In this document: one piece after another, positions 18,666 to 27,144 of the stretch
How positions within the stretch are numbered: position 1 is the first letter of the stretch
How the letters are laid out: the number at the start of each line of letters is the position of its first letter
Source: Noviherbaspirillum malthae
GTDB taxonomy: Bacteria; Pseudomonadota; Gammaproteobacteria; Burkholderiales; Burkholderiaceae_D
Reading direction: 5' to 3'
DNA length: 64,000 nt
Assembly (NCBI RefSeq): GCF_015352985.1
Contig: NZ_JACYXF010000003.1
Span: forward strand, 186,001 to 250,000
Notes under the pieces: generated by a model
Told to the model about the DNA's origin: nothing
What the model saw: the letters and a program-made list of their open reading frames with translations, nothing else
Database searches by the model: none
Translations under genes and position numbers: made by a program

Positions 18666-20471
18666 TCAGGTTCCATAAGAATGCGTTCCGCTGCTGATCC
18701 TGCCGGACGTTGGCGCCGCGGCATGCATGGTGAGCCGCGTGAGTTCGACGAGCAGCTCGTCGCGCAGCACCGGCTTGACGAAATACGCGTCGGCACCCAA
18801 TGCGAACCCCTTCGCACGATCGTCGATTTCGGTCGCCACGATGACGGGGATTGCCTTTCGCAGCTCGTTGCTCTTGGTTTCCATGAGCCAGCGCCAGGTA
18901 TCCTCGCCATTGAGGTTGAGATCGAGGACGATGGCGGCGGGCGGAAGCGTCGCCCAGATTTCTTCCGCCTCCCACAGGCTGCGTACCGGGATGGGGCGGA
19001 AATTCGTGCCGCGCAGATATTTCTCGTAGAGCATCCTGGTCTGCTGATTGTCCTCGATCACCAGCACCGGCAATCGTTCGTCGGCGACCGGTTCCGGTAA
19101 AGCGACTGCGACGGCGTCGGATGCCGCATCTTCCTGCCGGAGCGTGACCGGTATGACGGCCGAGAACACCGAACCCTTGCCTAGTTCGCTTTCCAGTTCC
19201 ACCCGTCCGCCGAGCAGGTCGGCCAGCTTGCGGCACAGCGGAAGGCCAAGGCCGGTTCCCTTCACCCGGTGCTGCAGCCGGTTCTCCACCTGGCCGAACT
19301 CCTCGAAAATGATCTGCTGGTGTTCGGGTGCAATGCCGAGGCCGGTATCGGCCACCGAAAACCTGATTGCATCCGCATCAGGCAGGCGCACCGCGCTTAT
19401 CCTGATTTCGCCGGCTTCCGTGAACTTGATGGCGTTGGAAATGAAGTTGCGCAGAATCTGCGATACCTTCGCCTCGTCGCTGTACAGCATCATGGGGTCG
19501 GCCGGCTCGTCGAAAATCAGCTTGACGGTCTCGGTGACCAGCAAGGGGCGCAGCATGCCGCGCAGGGCGCTGAACAGTTCCGCGGCTTCGAACTTCTTTG
19601 GCCTCACCTCGACCTTCCCGGCTTCGATCTTTGCCAGGTCGAGCAGATCGTTGACCAGTTCGGTCAGGGATTCGGCTCCCTTGAGAATGAAGTTGACCTG
19701 CTTTTCCTGCTCTTCGGTGAGGTCGCCGTCGATCCGGTCCAGCAGAAGCTTGGACAACCCGCGGATGGAACTCAGCGGTGTACGGAATTCGTGGCTCATG
19801 TTGGACAGGAAGCGCGACTTCATTTCGTCGGCGCGGCGCAGGTGGTCCGCCTTTTCGTCGAGTTCCGCATACAGCGCCACGACGCCGCGGTTGGTGTCTT
19901 CCAGCTCGCGCGTCAGGCGCACCAGTTCTTCCTGCCGGGCGCGCAGCTCGGCCAGCGTGGTCAGCAGTTCGCGGTTCTGCTGCTGCACTTCGCTCAGTGT
20001 GATATCCGGTGTCGCGGCGGCCAGCTGCATGCCCATCTCGCCGATCGAAGCCGCGGTCAGGATGGGCGCGGCCGGCGGCAGCAGCTTCTTCATCGTGATG
20101 GACGTGCCTTCGCCCTTTTTGCTGGAGACGTCGAACTGGTCCATCAGGCGGCGGGCGCCGATCAGGCCGAGGCCCATGCCCGTCTCCGACTGGTAGCGGC
20201 CGGACAGGATCAGATCGAGATTGGGAATGCCCGGCCCCTGGTCTTCCACCAGCACGACCAGAACCTGGGGCGCGGTCTTGCCCTCGATGGAAAACTCGAC
20301 CCGCCCGCGCTGCGCATAGTTGTACACGTTGCGCGCCAGCTCGGAGACCGCGGTGGCGATGCGGACCTGGTCCTGCACCGTGAAACCGCAGAGCGCAGCC
20401 ACCTGGCGCGCCCGCTGGCGGGACATCACGACGTCGAGTTCACTGTGAATGGCTGTGGTCAGGATTCGCAT
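18666..20471 (-). CDS. Hybrid histidine kinase fused to an RsbT-like ATPase domain
   Basis: A 601-residue fusion. Residues 1-130 are an anti-sigma-type ATPase (ATAVSELARNVYNYAQRG, then EDQGPGIPNLD and GMGLGLIGARRL) like RsbT or RsbW. A coiled coil at about 160-215 follows. The kinase has SNMSHEFRTPLSSIRG (His about 230), N box NFISNAIKFTE and GTGLGLPLCRKL. The C-terminal receiver has VIEDNQQTR, IVLDLNLNGED and FVKPV. It starts 8 bases after the phosphatase gene stops. The N-terminal ATPase suggests control by the upstream STAS proteins, an inference from operon structure. Confidence 0.9.
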   Translation of the reverse strand: MRILTTAIHSELDVVMSRQRARQVAALCGFTVQDQVRIATAVSELARNVYNYAQRGRVEFSIEGKTAPQVLVVLVEDQGPGIPNLDLILSGRYQSETGMGLGLIGARRLMDQFDVSSKKGEGTSITMKKLLPPAAPILTAASIGEMGMQLAAATPDITLSEVQQQNRELLTTLAELRARQEELVRLTRELEDTNRGVVALYAELDEKADHLRRADEMKSRFLSNMSHEFRTPLSSIRGLSKLLLDRIDGDLTEEQEKQVNFILKGAESLTELVNDLLDLAKIEAGKVEVRPKKFEAAELFSALRGMLRPLLVTETVKLIFDEPADPMMLYSDEAKVSQILRNFISNAIKFTEAGEIRISAVRLPDADAIRFSVADTGLGIAPEHQQIIFEEFGQVENRLQHRVKGTGLGLPLCRKLADLLGGRVELESELGKGSVFSAVIPVTLRQEDAASDAVAVALPEPVADERLPVLVIEDNQQTRMLYEKYLRGTNFRPIPVRSLWEAEEIWATLPPAAIVLDLNLNGEDTWRWLMETKSNELRKAIPVIVATEIDDRAKGFALGADAYFVKPVLRDELLVELTRLTMHAAAPTSGRISSGTHSYGT

Positions 20472-20478
20472 GGCATGT

Positions 20479-21507
20479 TCAATGCTGGGTTCGTTCGCGC
20501 AATACCAGTACCGTAACATCATCGCGCCCGCGCGCAAAGTCACGGTACAGCACGGCCGCGATCAGGCCGGGATGGGCCAGCACCAGGCCGGGATACTGCT
20601 CCAGATGCCAGCGGGTGCCGAGGCCGTCCGAGTGCATGATCAGGCTCGCGCCCGTCTGCCACTCCAAGGAGAATTCCTGCAGCTTGCGCATGTTGCTGCC
20701 GACGATGCCGCTGTGCGACACCAGCTGGCGTCGGGTGCCGCCGCTCTGGACGACTGCAGCAATATTGCCGATGCCGCAGAAGCGCATTTCTTCGGCCAGG
20801 GTGTCGATTCTGGTCACGGCGACCGCCGCACCGCGCGTGGCGCGCAGGGCGGCGTGGCTTTCCCACAGCGCGGTTTCCGGCATGGCGTCGGGAAAGGAGG
20901 CGACATAGGCGATGGCGGCTTCCGAAGCCTCGGCCGCCTGAATGCCATGGCCCAGCCCGTCCGCGACCATCACCGTTGCCGTGGTCGGGTCGGATGCGAT
21001 CGCCCAGGCATCGCCGCAGATGTCTTCGCCGGCGATAGGCAGACAGACCGCGCCGGACTGCCAGGTGCCGGCCTGCGCGTTTTCCGGCTTGTCCCACAGC
21101 GCCATGTAGATCGCCGTGCCGAGTCCGCTTCCGGTAAAGATGTCGAATTCGTCGGCCATCCTGCGCATCGCGCCAAGCCCGACGCCATAGGTGCCGGAAC
21201 TCGAGACGCCATCCTGCATGTTGAGGCCGAGATTGACGATGCCCGGCCCCTTGTCCAGGGCAATGATCTCGACGCCGGCGGCGTTGCCGCTGGCCAGCGG
21301 GCGCAGCAGGATTTCGCCGTGCCCCGCATGCTTGAGAATGTTGGTGGCCGCTTCGGTGATGGCAAGGGACACCTTGCCGGCCACGGTTTCGTCCAGTCCC
21401 TGCTTGCGCGCGATATCCGACCCGCTGCGGCGCACCACTGCGATCTGGCTGGCCTCGTCGATTGCGAAAGCCTGTTGCCGTCCGCCGGTGCTTAGAAGGG
21501 TTTCCAT
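20479..21507 (-). CDS. ATP-binding SpoIIE-family phosphatase (RsbX-like)
   Basis: A 342-residue two-domain protein. Residues about 15-135 are an RsbT/RsbW-type ATPase (SLAITEAATNILKHA, LDKGPGIVNLG, GVGLGAMRRMAD). Residues about 145-340 are a PP2C-like SpoIIE domain (GEDICGDAW, MVADGLGHG, MHSDGLGT, RDDVTVLVL) with conserved metal-binding Asp residues. In Gram-negative stressosome operons this gene resets RsbR and RsbS by dephosphorylation, as RsbX does in Bacillus. It overlaps rsbT by 16 bases, so the two are translationally coupled. Confidence 0.9.
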   Translation of the reverse strand: METLLSTGGRQQAFAIDEASQIAVVRRSGSDIARKQGLDETVAGKVSLAITEAATNILKHAGHGEILLRPLASGNAAGVEIIALDKGPGIVNLGLNMQDGVSSSGTYGVGLGAMRRMADEFDIFTGSGLGTAIYMALWDKPENAQAGTWQSGAVCLPIAGEDICGDAWAIASDPTTATVMVADGLGHGIQAAEASEAAIAYVASFPDAMPETALWESHAALRATRGAAVAVTRIDTLAEEMRFCGIGNIAAVVQSGGTRRQLVSHSGIVGSNMRKLQEFSLEWQTGASLIMHSDGLGTRWHLEQYPGLVLAHPGLIAAVLYRDFARGRDDVTVLVLRERTQH

Positions 21508-21929
21508 TTGGTGATTCTCACGGTCGTGCCCTGACCGGGAGCGGTTTGCAGGTCGAATTCATCGGAAAGCCGCTTGGCGCCGCTCAGCCCCAGTCCCAGC
21601 CCGCCGCCGGTGGTATAACCGTCCTTCAGCGCCAGTTCCACATCGGCAATGCCGGGGCCGGAATCGATGAAGGCCAGGGAAAGTCCACGCTTCGTGCCGT
21701 TGGTAACTCTGACGATATGCGACTCGCCGCCGCCGCCGTAGCGCAGCGTATTCCTTGCCAGCTCGCTTGCCGCAGTCACCATCTTGGTCTGGTCGACCAG
21801 GCTGAAGCCGATGGAAATCAGGGCCTCGCGCACCGTCTGGCGCAGGCGCACGACATCCTCATCCGAACGCAGCGGAACGATGACTGCCTCAGCATCATTT
21901 GTACTTAACACATCTGCCTTTCCAAGCAT
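21492..21929 (-). CDS. rsbT: RsbT-type serine/threonine kinase, stressosome
   Basis: A 145-residue kinase of the GHKL fold: MVTAASELARNTLRYGGGG (N box), FIDSGPGIADVE (G1 box) and GGGLGLGLSGAKRL (G2 box). RsbT phosphorylates RsbS and RsbR in the stressosome and, once freed, activates a downstream partner. It follows rsbS by 27 bases and overlaps the phosphatase gene. No RsbU or sigB gene is in the window, so its target is unknown; the fused kinases downstream are candidates. Confidence 0.93.
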   Translation of the reverse strand: MLGKADVLSTNDAEAVIVPLRSDEDVVRLRQTVREALISIGFSLVDQTKMVTAASELARNTLRYGGGGESHIVRVTNGTKRGLSLAFIDSGPGIADVELALKDGYTTGGGLGLGLSGAKRLSDEFDLQTAPGQGTTVRITKWKPF

Positions 21930-21956
21930 GTCCCGATTTCGGGAGCCAGCTCCACG

Positions 21957-22313
21957 TCAATCCTCGGAACGCTGAAGCAATTGGATACCCTGCTCGACAT
22001 TGAGTGCCGTACTCACGCCCTCGAGCGTCAGGCCGAGTTCGACCAGAGTGATGGCAACCGCGGGCTGCATGCCGACCACCACGGTGCGGGCATCCAGAAT
22101 CTTGGCCATCGCCGCGGTGTTGCTGATCATCCTGCCGATGAAGGAATCGACGATGTCGAGAGCGGAAATGTCGATCAGCACCCCGTTGGCGCGATCCTTG
22201 ACGATCCTGGCCGTCAGGTCGTCCTGGAGCGTCATCGCCAGGCGGTCGTGCATGTCGACCTGGATGGTAACCAGCAGCAGCCGGCCCATCCTTAGTATCG
22301 GAATACGATCCAT
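21957..22313 (-). CDS. rsbS: RsbS-type STAS protein, stressosome
   Basis: A 118-residue single STAS domain protein. The phosphorylation segment is LIDISALDIVDSFIGR, in which Ser-57 corresponds to the RsbT-phosphorylated Ser of RsbS. The start at 22313 (MDRIPILRMGR) gives the usual family length; an upstream extension in the open frame overlaps rsbR and is not family-like. RsbS and RsbR form the icosahedral stressosome core that holds RsbT. It begins 7 bases after rsbR stops. Confidence 0.93.
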   Translation of the reverse strand: MDRIPILRMGRLLLVTIQVDMHDRLAMTLQDDLTARIVKDRANGVLIDISALDIVDSFIGRMISNTAAMAKILDARTVVVGMQPAVAITLVELGLTLEGVSTALNVEQGIQLLQRSED

Positions 22314-22320
22314 CGAGGCT

Positions 22321-23187
22321 TTACTCCTTGGCGTCGGCGTGCGTGATGATGGCGCCGGTACGCTTGAGCGCCACGACGAAGGCATCAGCGAGAGTGGCCT
22401 TGGTCAGCACGTCTTCCAGGTTGACACCGAGGTGCACGATGGTCTGGGCGATCTGCGGGCGGATGCCGCTGATGATGCAATCCGCGCCCATCAGGCGGGC
22501 GGCGGCAACGGTCTTGAGCAGGTGCTGGGCCACCAGGGTATCGACGGTCGGAACGCCGGTGATGTCGATGATCGCGATCGAGGCGCCGGTTTCGACGATC
22601 TTCTGCAGCAGGCTTTCCATCACCACCTGGGTACGGGCGCTGTCGAGGGTGCCGATCAGGGGCAGCGCCAGCACGTTCTTCCACAGCTGCACCACCGGGG
22701 TCGACAGTTCCAGCAGTTCCTGCTGCTGGCGCATGATGACCTGCTCGCGGCCCTTCTGGTACTCGGAGATGGTATACAGGCCGAGCTGGTCGAACAGCGT
22801 GCCGGTCTGCGCCGTTTCCTCGACCAGGACGTCTGGCTGGCCAGCCAGTTCGGTGCGCAGCAGCGTAAACAGCGGCTCCTTGAGGGAAAACACGAAGGTC
22901 GCAGTTTCGATCGGCGAGAATCCCTGGCGCACGCGGGTCAGTGAAATGTCGGACAGCAGCGCCTTGACGTCGCCCCATGCCGGCGTATTGATGTCGTAGT
23001 TCCGTCCTTCGGCGACAGCGGTGGCAAGCAGGGCGATGAAACGGGATGCCTGCTGCGACATTTCGCTTTCCGCTGCCTTGTCGCGCCTGACCATGCGCGA
23101 GAGCATGCCATTAATCCAGCCGCTCAGAAGTTGTTCGCTATTATTGGAAAGTACCTTGGCCAGGTGTCCCGTTGTGATTGAACTCAT
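22321..23187 (-). CDS. rsbR: RsbR-type stressosome sensor
   Basis: A 288-residue protein. Residues about 10-150 form an all-helical RsbRD-type N-terminal sensor domain. Residues about 165-280 form a C-terminal STAS domain with VVQLWKNVLALPLIGTLDS and IAIIDITGVPTVDTLVAQH. Thr-217 in VDT and Thr-180 or Thr-186 correspond in position to the two Thr phosphorylated in Bacillus RsbRA. The start at 23187 (MSSITTGHLAK) fits family length. It is the first gene of the six-gene minus-strand operon. The ligand sensed is unknown. Confidence 0.92.
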   Translation of the reverse strand: MSSITTGHLAKVLSNNSEQLLSGWINGMLSRMVRRDKAAESEMSQQASRFIALLATAVAEGRNYDINTPAWGDVKALLSDISLTRVRQGFSPIETATFVFSLKEPLFTLLRTELAGQPDVLVEETAQTGTLFDQLGLYTISEYQKGREQVIMRQQQELLELSTPVVQLWKNVLALPLIGTLDSARTQVVMESLLQKIVETGASIAIIDITGVPTVDTLVAQHLLKTVAAARLMGADCIISGIRPQIAQTIVHLGVNLEDVLTKATLADAFVVALKRTGAIITHADAKE

Positions 23188-23458
23188 TAATTCTCCGAAG
23201 TAATTGGCCGGACGACGGCTTTTATTAGCATCACAATCAGCATGCCGGCAAACCTTTCGCACGCCGCATTTCCCTAATGCATGACTTGATTGAGTTTCTC
23301 CCGCGAGGCTTTCATCGTAGGAAACCTCGCGCCTGAGCGACCGGCTATTCTATCAGGTAGCGGTGGATTCAATATCCGATTGAAAAGTGGATATTGAGAA
23401 ATATCGAGGCAAGCCGGGCTGTCGGCGTGCCTTGATCATGATGCAGCGCGGCAGAAAC

Positions 23459-24400
23459 TCAGCCGGGTTCGTTCAGCGCCAGCTGGGCCATGCGCAGAAC
23501 GCCTTCGTAGCTGCGCGCCGCCGCGATGAAGAGATTGTTGTGGCAGAAGCCGGCATCCGGCACGCCGGTAACGGCGGCGAGTTCCGCGCCCTGCAGGCCG
23601 GCCCAGGAGGCCGGCAGATCCTTGCGCGCCTCGAAGGTCTCGGGCGCCGCCGGCACGGTATGCAGCATGTAGCGCTGCTCCGCGATGTTATGGCTGATGA
23701 CGAACAGGACCTGCGGCATTTCATTGCGCACCACCGTCGCCCACGGCAGAGCGCTGTTCCGGATAAACAGCAGCCGGCCCTGTTCCAGTCGCTCCGAGCT
23801 GCGCACCTGCTCCAGCGCGAGCAAGCCGCTCACCCGGTACTTGACCGCATTGACCAGAATGTCCTTCATGAATTCCATGGCCCTGCGGAACTGAGCCAGC
23901 CGCAATTCGTCGGCCGCGGCGGGAGTGGCGGCGGCCTGCTCGTCGAGCCAGTTGGGATTGAAGCCCGAGATCACTGCCGACAAGCCGTAGCTGCCGGGCG
24001 CATTTTTCGCCGCGCCGGTATCGGCCATGTCCAGGTATTGCACCAGGTCACCGTCGATCGCATACGCGATCTGGCGTGCGCTTTCCTCCGACAACGAGTA
24101 TGACGCATGGCTCCGGGCGATCTGCGCAACGCAGCGCGGTCCATGCTCTTTCCATACCAGACCGGCGCTGGCATACACGACGCCGGATTCGCGCGCGCCG
24201 GCAAAGCCCTTCTGGTGATGGTCGAAGCGCCCTGCTTTGGGATCCCAGATGCCGCCGACATCGACGGCGAAGTCGGCACCGGCGATGATGTCCATGTTGC
24301 GCGTGCGAACCAGGTCGCAGCCGGGGAAGACGAGATCGAGGACGGCGACAGCCCAGACGTCGTCGGCGTGAAATTTTCCGGAGTGGGTGGCGATGAGCAT
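23459..24400 (-). CDS. MYG1 family (UPF0160) metal-dependent hydrolase
   Basis: A 313-residue protein with the MYG1 signature at its start (ATHSGKFHADDVWAVAVL) and DVGGIWDPKAGRFDHHQKGF, the DHH-like metal site. The C-terminal half has the family motif LPASWAGLQGAEL and FCHNNLFIAAARSYEG. Eukaryotic MYG1 is a 3'-5' RNA exonuclease; bacterial members are uncharacterised but keep the same metal ligands. Length is normal for bacterial members. It stands alone upstream of the stressosome operon. Confidence 0.9.
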   Translation of the reverse strand: MLIATHSGKFHADDVWAVAVLDLVFPGCDLVRTRNMDIIAGADFAVDVGGIWDPKAGRFDHHQKGFAGARESGVVYASAGLVWKEHGPRCVAQIARSHASYSLSEESARQIAYAIDGDLVQYLDMADTGAAKNAPGSYGLSAVISGFNPNWLDEQAAATPAAADELRLAQFRRAMEFMKDILVNAVKYRVSGLLALEQVRSSERLEQGRLLFIRNSALPWATVVRNEMPQVLFVISHNIAEQRYMLHTVPAAPETFEARKDLPASWAGLQGAELAAVTGVPDAGFCHNNLFIAAARSYEGVLRMAQLALNEPG

Positions 24401-25426
24401 GGCGGGTAGTTGAAAGCAGGAGCCGTCATTCTATAGAAGAGAACGTTGAACTGCCGGAGCGACATGGAATAAGACATGCTCTTGTCACTGACACTCGAGA
24501 GCGCTTTCGGGTTGATTTTACTGTCGATCCCGAACGCTTCGCCTAGTTCAGCCAGCTTGAAAATCCTCTAGCGGCCGCCAAGTGTAATTCACACATGAAA
24601 CATGATAGTCAAACAATGTTTCTGACTTCAACAGTCTTTAGTCCGGAACTTCTGGATGAAAAAATCCAGTGAGCAGGCTTCCTTTTCGGACATTTCTACA
24701 GTCGCCTGGAGCTTCGCCTTATCAATTTAATTAACTAGTTTCTTTGATTCTAAATTTCCGCAATAAAGAGACGGCTTGAATTTAATATTTTCTTGACATT
24801 GGCCTGCCGGAAAGCAGTAAGCAAAATGAATCTGCGACAAGCATGGCGCTTTGCATAAAGGTTTTAAGTTTTCCGTACAAAGTACACAATTATCCATGAC
24901 CAAGCACGCATATGGCACGCTGGATAGAACGATGGGGATGCTGAAGATTCCCGAACATCCTCACATGGAATGCTTCTCTTGGTTTGCTGTAATCTCGGCT
25001 CGGCCAACTCTTTCAATTAATGATTCGACTTGGCTCGACTGACGACTTTTCTCTACTTTTCAGTCCACACATTGCCAAGATCTGGTCGCCAGGGCGCCAT
25101 GTTCTCAATCGCAGCACATTCGGGCAACCTCAGCGTCTTGACTGTCGATCTTTCGGTTCTCCGGGAAACCATAAACCTGTTCCAGCTCTCGAACCATCTT
25201 CGCCTGAATTCGACAGAGCGCCAGGGGTTCATGGCGGCGCCCGGTTGCAATGTAGGCTCCGCTTCTCCGCAGCGGCCTGCTTATTATCTTGTCGTTTCGA
25301 TTGATGGCCATGATAGTGCCATGATCATTTTCGACTTCTTCAATTAACAGGGAAACCTGCTATTGTTCTACTTGGGATTGAAGTGTGATCGCATGTTGCG
25401 GGCCTCCGACTTGGTAATATTGCAGT
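24401..25426. other. 1-kb AT-richer stretch without a supported gene
   Basis: This stretch is clearly richer in A and T than its surroundings (for example TTATCAATTTAATTAACTAG around 24719). Only short open frames with unnatural composition are present. A coding-like minus-strand segment around 24470-24560 reads LAELGEAFGIDSKINPKAL but opens at a stop and has no start codon, so it may be a gene remnant. No terminal inverted repeats or transposase motifs were recognised. It may be an acquired or decayed insert next to the 90-residue ORF. Confidence 0.5.
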
Positions 25427-25699
25427 TTGAACGCGACCGCATTTTCCGTTTTGCCCTGGCTCATCATGTTGCATTTCGGATTAAAGTTGCGTCCCGCTTT
25501 AAAAGCTATGAAGCCGACTATTCGTCAAGTTGAGGAAGCGCTTGGAGTCAAGGCCCAGGATTGGGATTGTGTGGATCCGAAAGAGTTGATTGATGTGATC
25601 TACCGATTATCCATTGAAGCAGACAATACCGTTTCCAAGCAGTCTAACAACGTACATCTCCTACCGGGTCAGAAGCTTACGGGAAAGAGACGCAAATGA
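25427..25699 (+). CDS. Small protein of unknown function
   Basis: A 90-residue frame starting at TTG (25427), or at an ATG at 25466 giving 77 residues. The middle part (MKPTIRQVEEALGVKAQDW, then DPKELIDVIYRLSIEADN) has the look of a helical cytosolic protein; the end is basic (KLTGKRRK). It is convergent with the amidase gene and its stop lies inside a strong hairpin that looks like a shared terminator, which supports real transcription. No family was recognised. Base composition resembles the AT-richer stretch before it. Confidence 0.45.
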   Translation: MNATAFSVLPWLIMLHFGLKLRPALKAMKPTIRQVEEALGVKAQDWDCVDPKELIDVIYRLSIEADNTVSKQSNNVHLLPGQKLTGKRRK

Positions 25700-25728
25700 C
25701 AGCGCGCCGCAGCGGCGCGCTGTCATTT
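25694..25728. terminator. Bidirectional terminator hairpin
   Basis: AAATGACAGCGCGCCGC and its exact reverse complement are separated by one base, giving a long GC-rich stem with A runs on one side and T runs on the other in both directions. It lies between two convergent genes: the small plus-strand gene ends within it and the minus-strand amidase stop is at 25730-25732. This is a textbook position for a shared intrinsic terminator. Confidence 0.8.
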
Positions 25729-25729
25729 A

Positions 25730-27142
25730 CTATAACCCCGCCGGCCGTCGCTGCCCGACTCCCGTCACCTGCTCGAACGCATACCCCATCCTTAGCAACT
25801 CCATCTCCCCCTGATGCCGTCCCACGATCTGCATCCCGACCGGCAACCCCTCATCCGTAAACGCACAAGGCACCGACAATGCCGGATTCCCCGCCGCGGT
25901 GATCAGATAGCAGGAGCGCATCCAGTCGATGTAGCTCTCCATCTTCACGCCGTCGATTTCCGTCACATACGGCTGATCGATGGAAAACGGCGGCACCTGG
26001 TTCACGGGCAATACCAGGAAGTCGTAGCGTTGCATGAATTCATGCATGCGCTTGAACAGCGCGGTGCGCAGTTTGACGGCACGCGCAATCTTCGATCCTG
26101 ACAGCTTGCGGCCTTCCTCGATGTTCCAGACGACCGTATCCTTGAGCACGCCGGGATACTGGTCCATCACCGCGCCCAGGCGCGATTCGAAGGCGTAGGC
26201 GCGCAGGGTCATGAAAATCTCGTGCGCGTCGCGCATGTCGGGCCAGGCCTCCTCGACCACGCAGCCCAGGTCTTCGAATACCTTGCGCTGCGCTTCGATG
26301 GCGGCGGCCACGCGCCTGTCCACCGGCAGGCCGCCCATGGTCGGCGCGAAGGCAACGCGCTTGCCTCTCATGTCCTGCTGCAACGGTGCGCGGAAGCGCG
26401 CGCCGTCCTCGGCGATCGCCAGCGGGTCTCGCGCATCCGGCCCGGCGATGACCGACAGGTACAGCGCCAGGTCCTCGACCGACCGCGCCATCGGGCCGCT
26501 GACCGACAGCGTGTCCCAGCCGTCGAGCGCCGGCACCTGGGGCACCCGGCCGACCGAAGGGCGCAGGCCGACGACGTTGCAGAAGTTGGCCGGGCAGCGC
26601 AGAGAGCCGCCCATGTCGGTGCCGTCGGCCAGCGCGACCATGCCGGTGGCCAATGCGACCGCGGAGCCGCCGCTGGAGCCGCCGCATGTCTTGCTCAGGT
26701 CGTAAGGGTTGCGTGTGGCACCGAAGACGGCATTGAAGGTCTGCGAGCCGGCGCCGAATTCCGGCGTGTTGGTCTTGCCGATGCTGATGGCGCCGGCCTG
26801 CTGCTGGCGCTCGACGATGAGCGCGCTGTATTTCGGCACGAAATGCTCATGCACCTTCGAGCCGTAGGTGGTGCGCATGCCCTGCGTGGGCAGCAGATCC
26901 TTGTGCGCCACCGGCAGGCCGTGCAGCGGACCGAGCGGCCTGCCTTGCGCCTGCGCTTCGTCTGCAGCCGCGGCGGCCTGCATCGCCTCTTCCGCATGCA
27001 GCGTGACGATGGCATTCACCTTCGGGTTGACCTGTTCGATGCGCTCGAGATGCACCTGCATGACTTCGCGCGCGGAGAGTCGGCCTTCGCGGATGGCTTG
27101 CGCCATTGCCGTGGCGCTCATGGTGAAGATGTCTTGTGTCAT
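25730..27142 (-). CDS. Amidase (amidase signature family)
   Basis: A 470-residue amidase. The Ser-cisSer-Lys triad is visible: Lys in GLPVAHKDLLPT, cis-Ser in KTCGGSSGGSAVAL and the nucleophile Ser in DGTDMGGSLRCPANF. It should hydrolyse a carboxamide to acid and ammonia. The start at 27142 (MTQDIFTMSATAM) lies just after the TRAP large permease stop, so it belongs to that operon and may act on the imported substrate or its product. No signal peptide; the substrate cannot be told from sequence. Confidence 0.9.
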   Translation of the reverse strand: MTQDIFTMSATAMAQAIREGRLSAREVMQVHLERIEQVNPKVNAIVTLHAEEAMQAAAAADEAQAQGRPLGPLHGLPVAHKDLLPTQGMRTTYGSKVHEHFVPKYSALIVERQQQAGAISIGKTNTPEFGAGSQTFNAVFGATRNPYDLSKTCGGSSGGSAVALATGMVALADGTDMGGSLRCPANFCNVVGLRPSVGRVPQVPALDGWDTLSVSGPMARSVEDLALYLSVIAGPDARDPLAIAEDGARFRAPLQQDMRGKRVAFAPTMGGLPVDRRVAAAIEAQRKVFEDLGCVVEEAWPDMRDAHEIFMTLRAYAFESRLGAVMDQYPGVLKDTVVWNIEEGRKLSGSKIARAVKLRTALFKRMHEFMQRYDFLVLPVNQVPPFSIDQPYVTEIDGVKMESYIDWMRSCYLITAAGNPALSVPCAFTDEGLPVGMQIVGRHQGEMELLRMGYAFEQVTGVGQRRPAGL

Positions 27143-27144
27143 GT

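Noticed and set aside
24727..24918. A 63-residue Cys-rich minus-strand frame in the AT-rich patch
   Set aside because: No ribosome site and no family; six Cys in an AT-rich non-coding stretch are not enough evidence.
25053..25347. Overlapping short frames on both strands, one with transposase-like flavour
   Set aside because: Two minus-strand frames look loosely coding, but no transposase motif, inverted repeats or consistent single frame was found.
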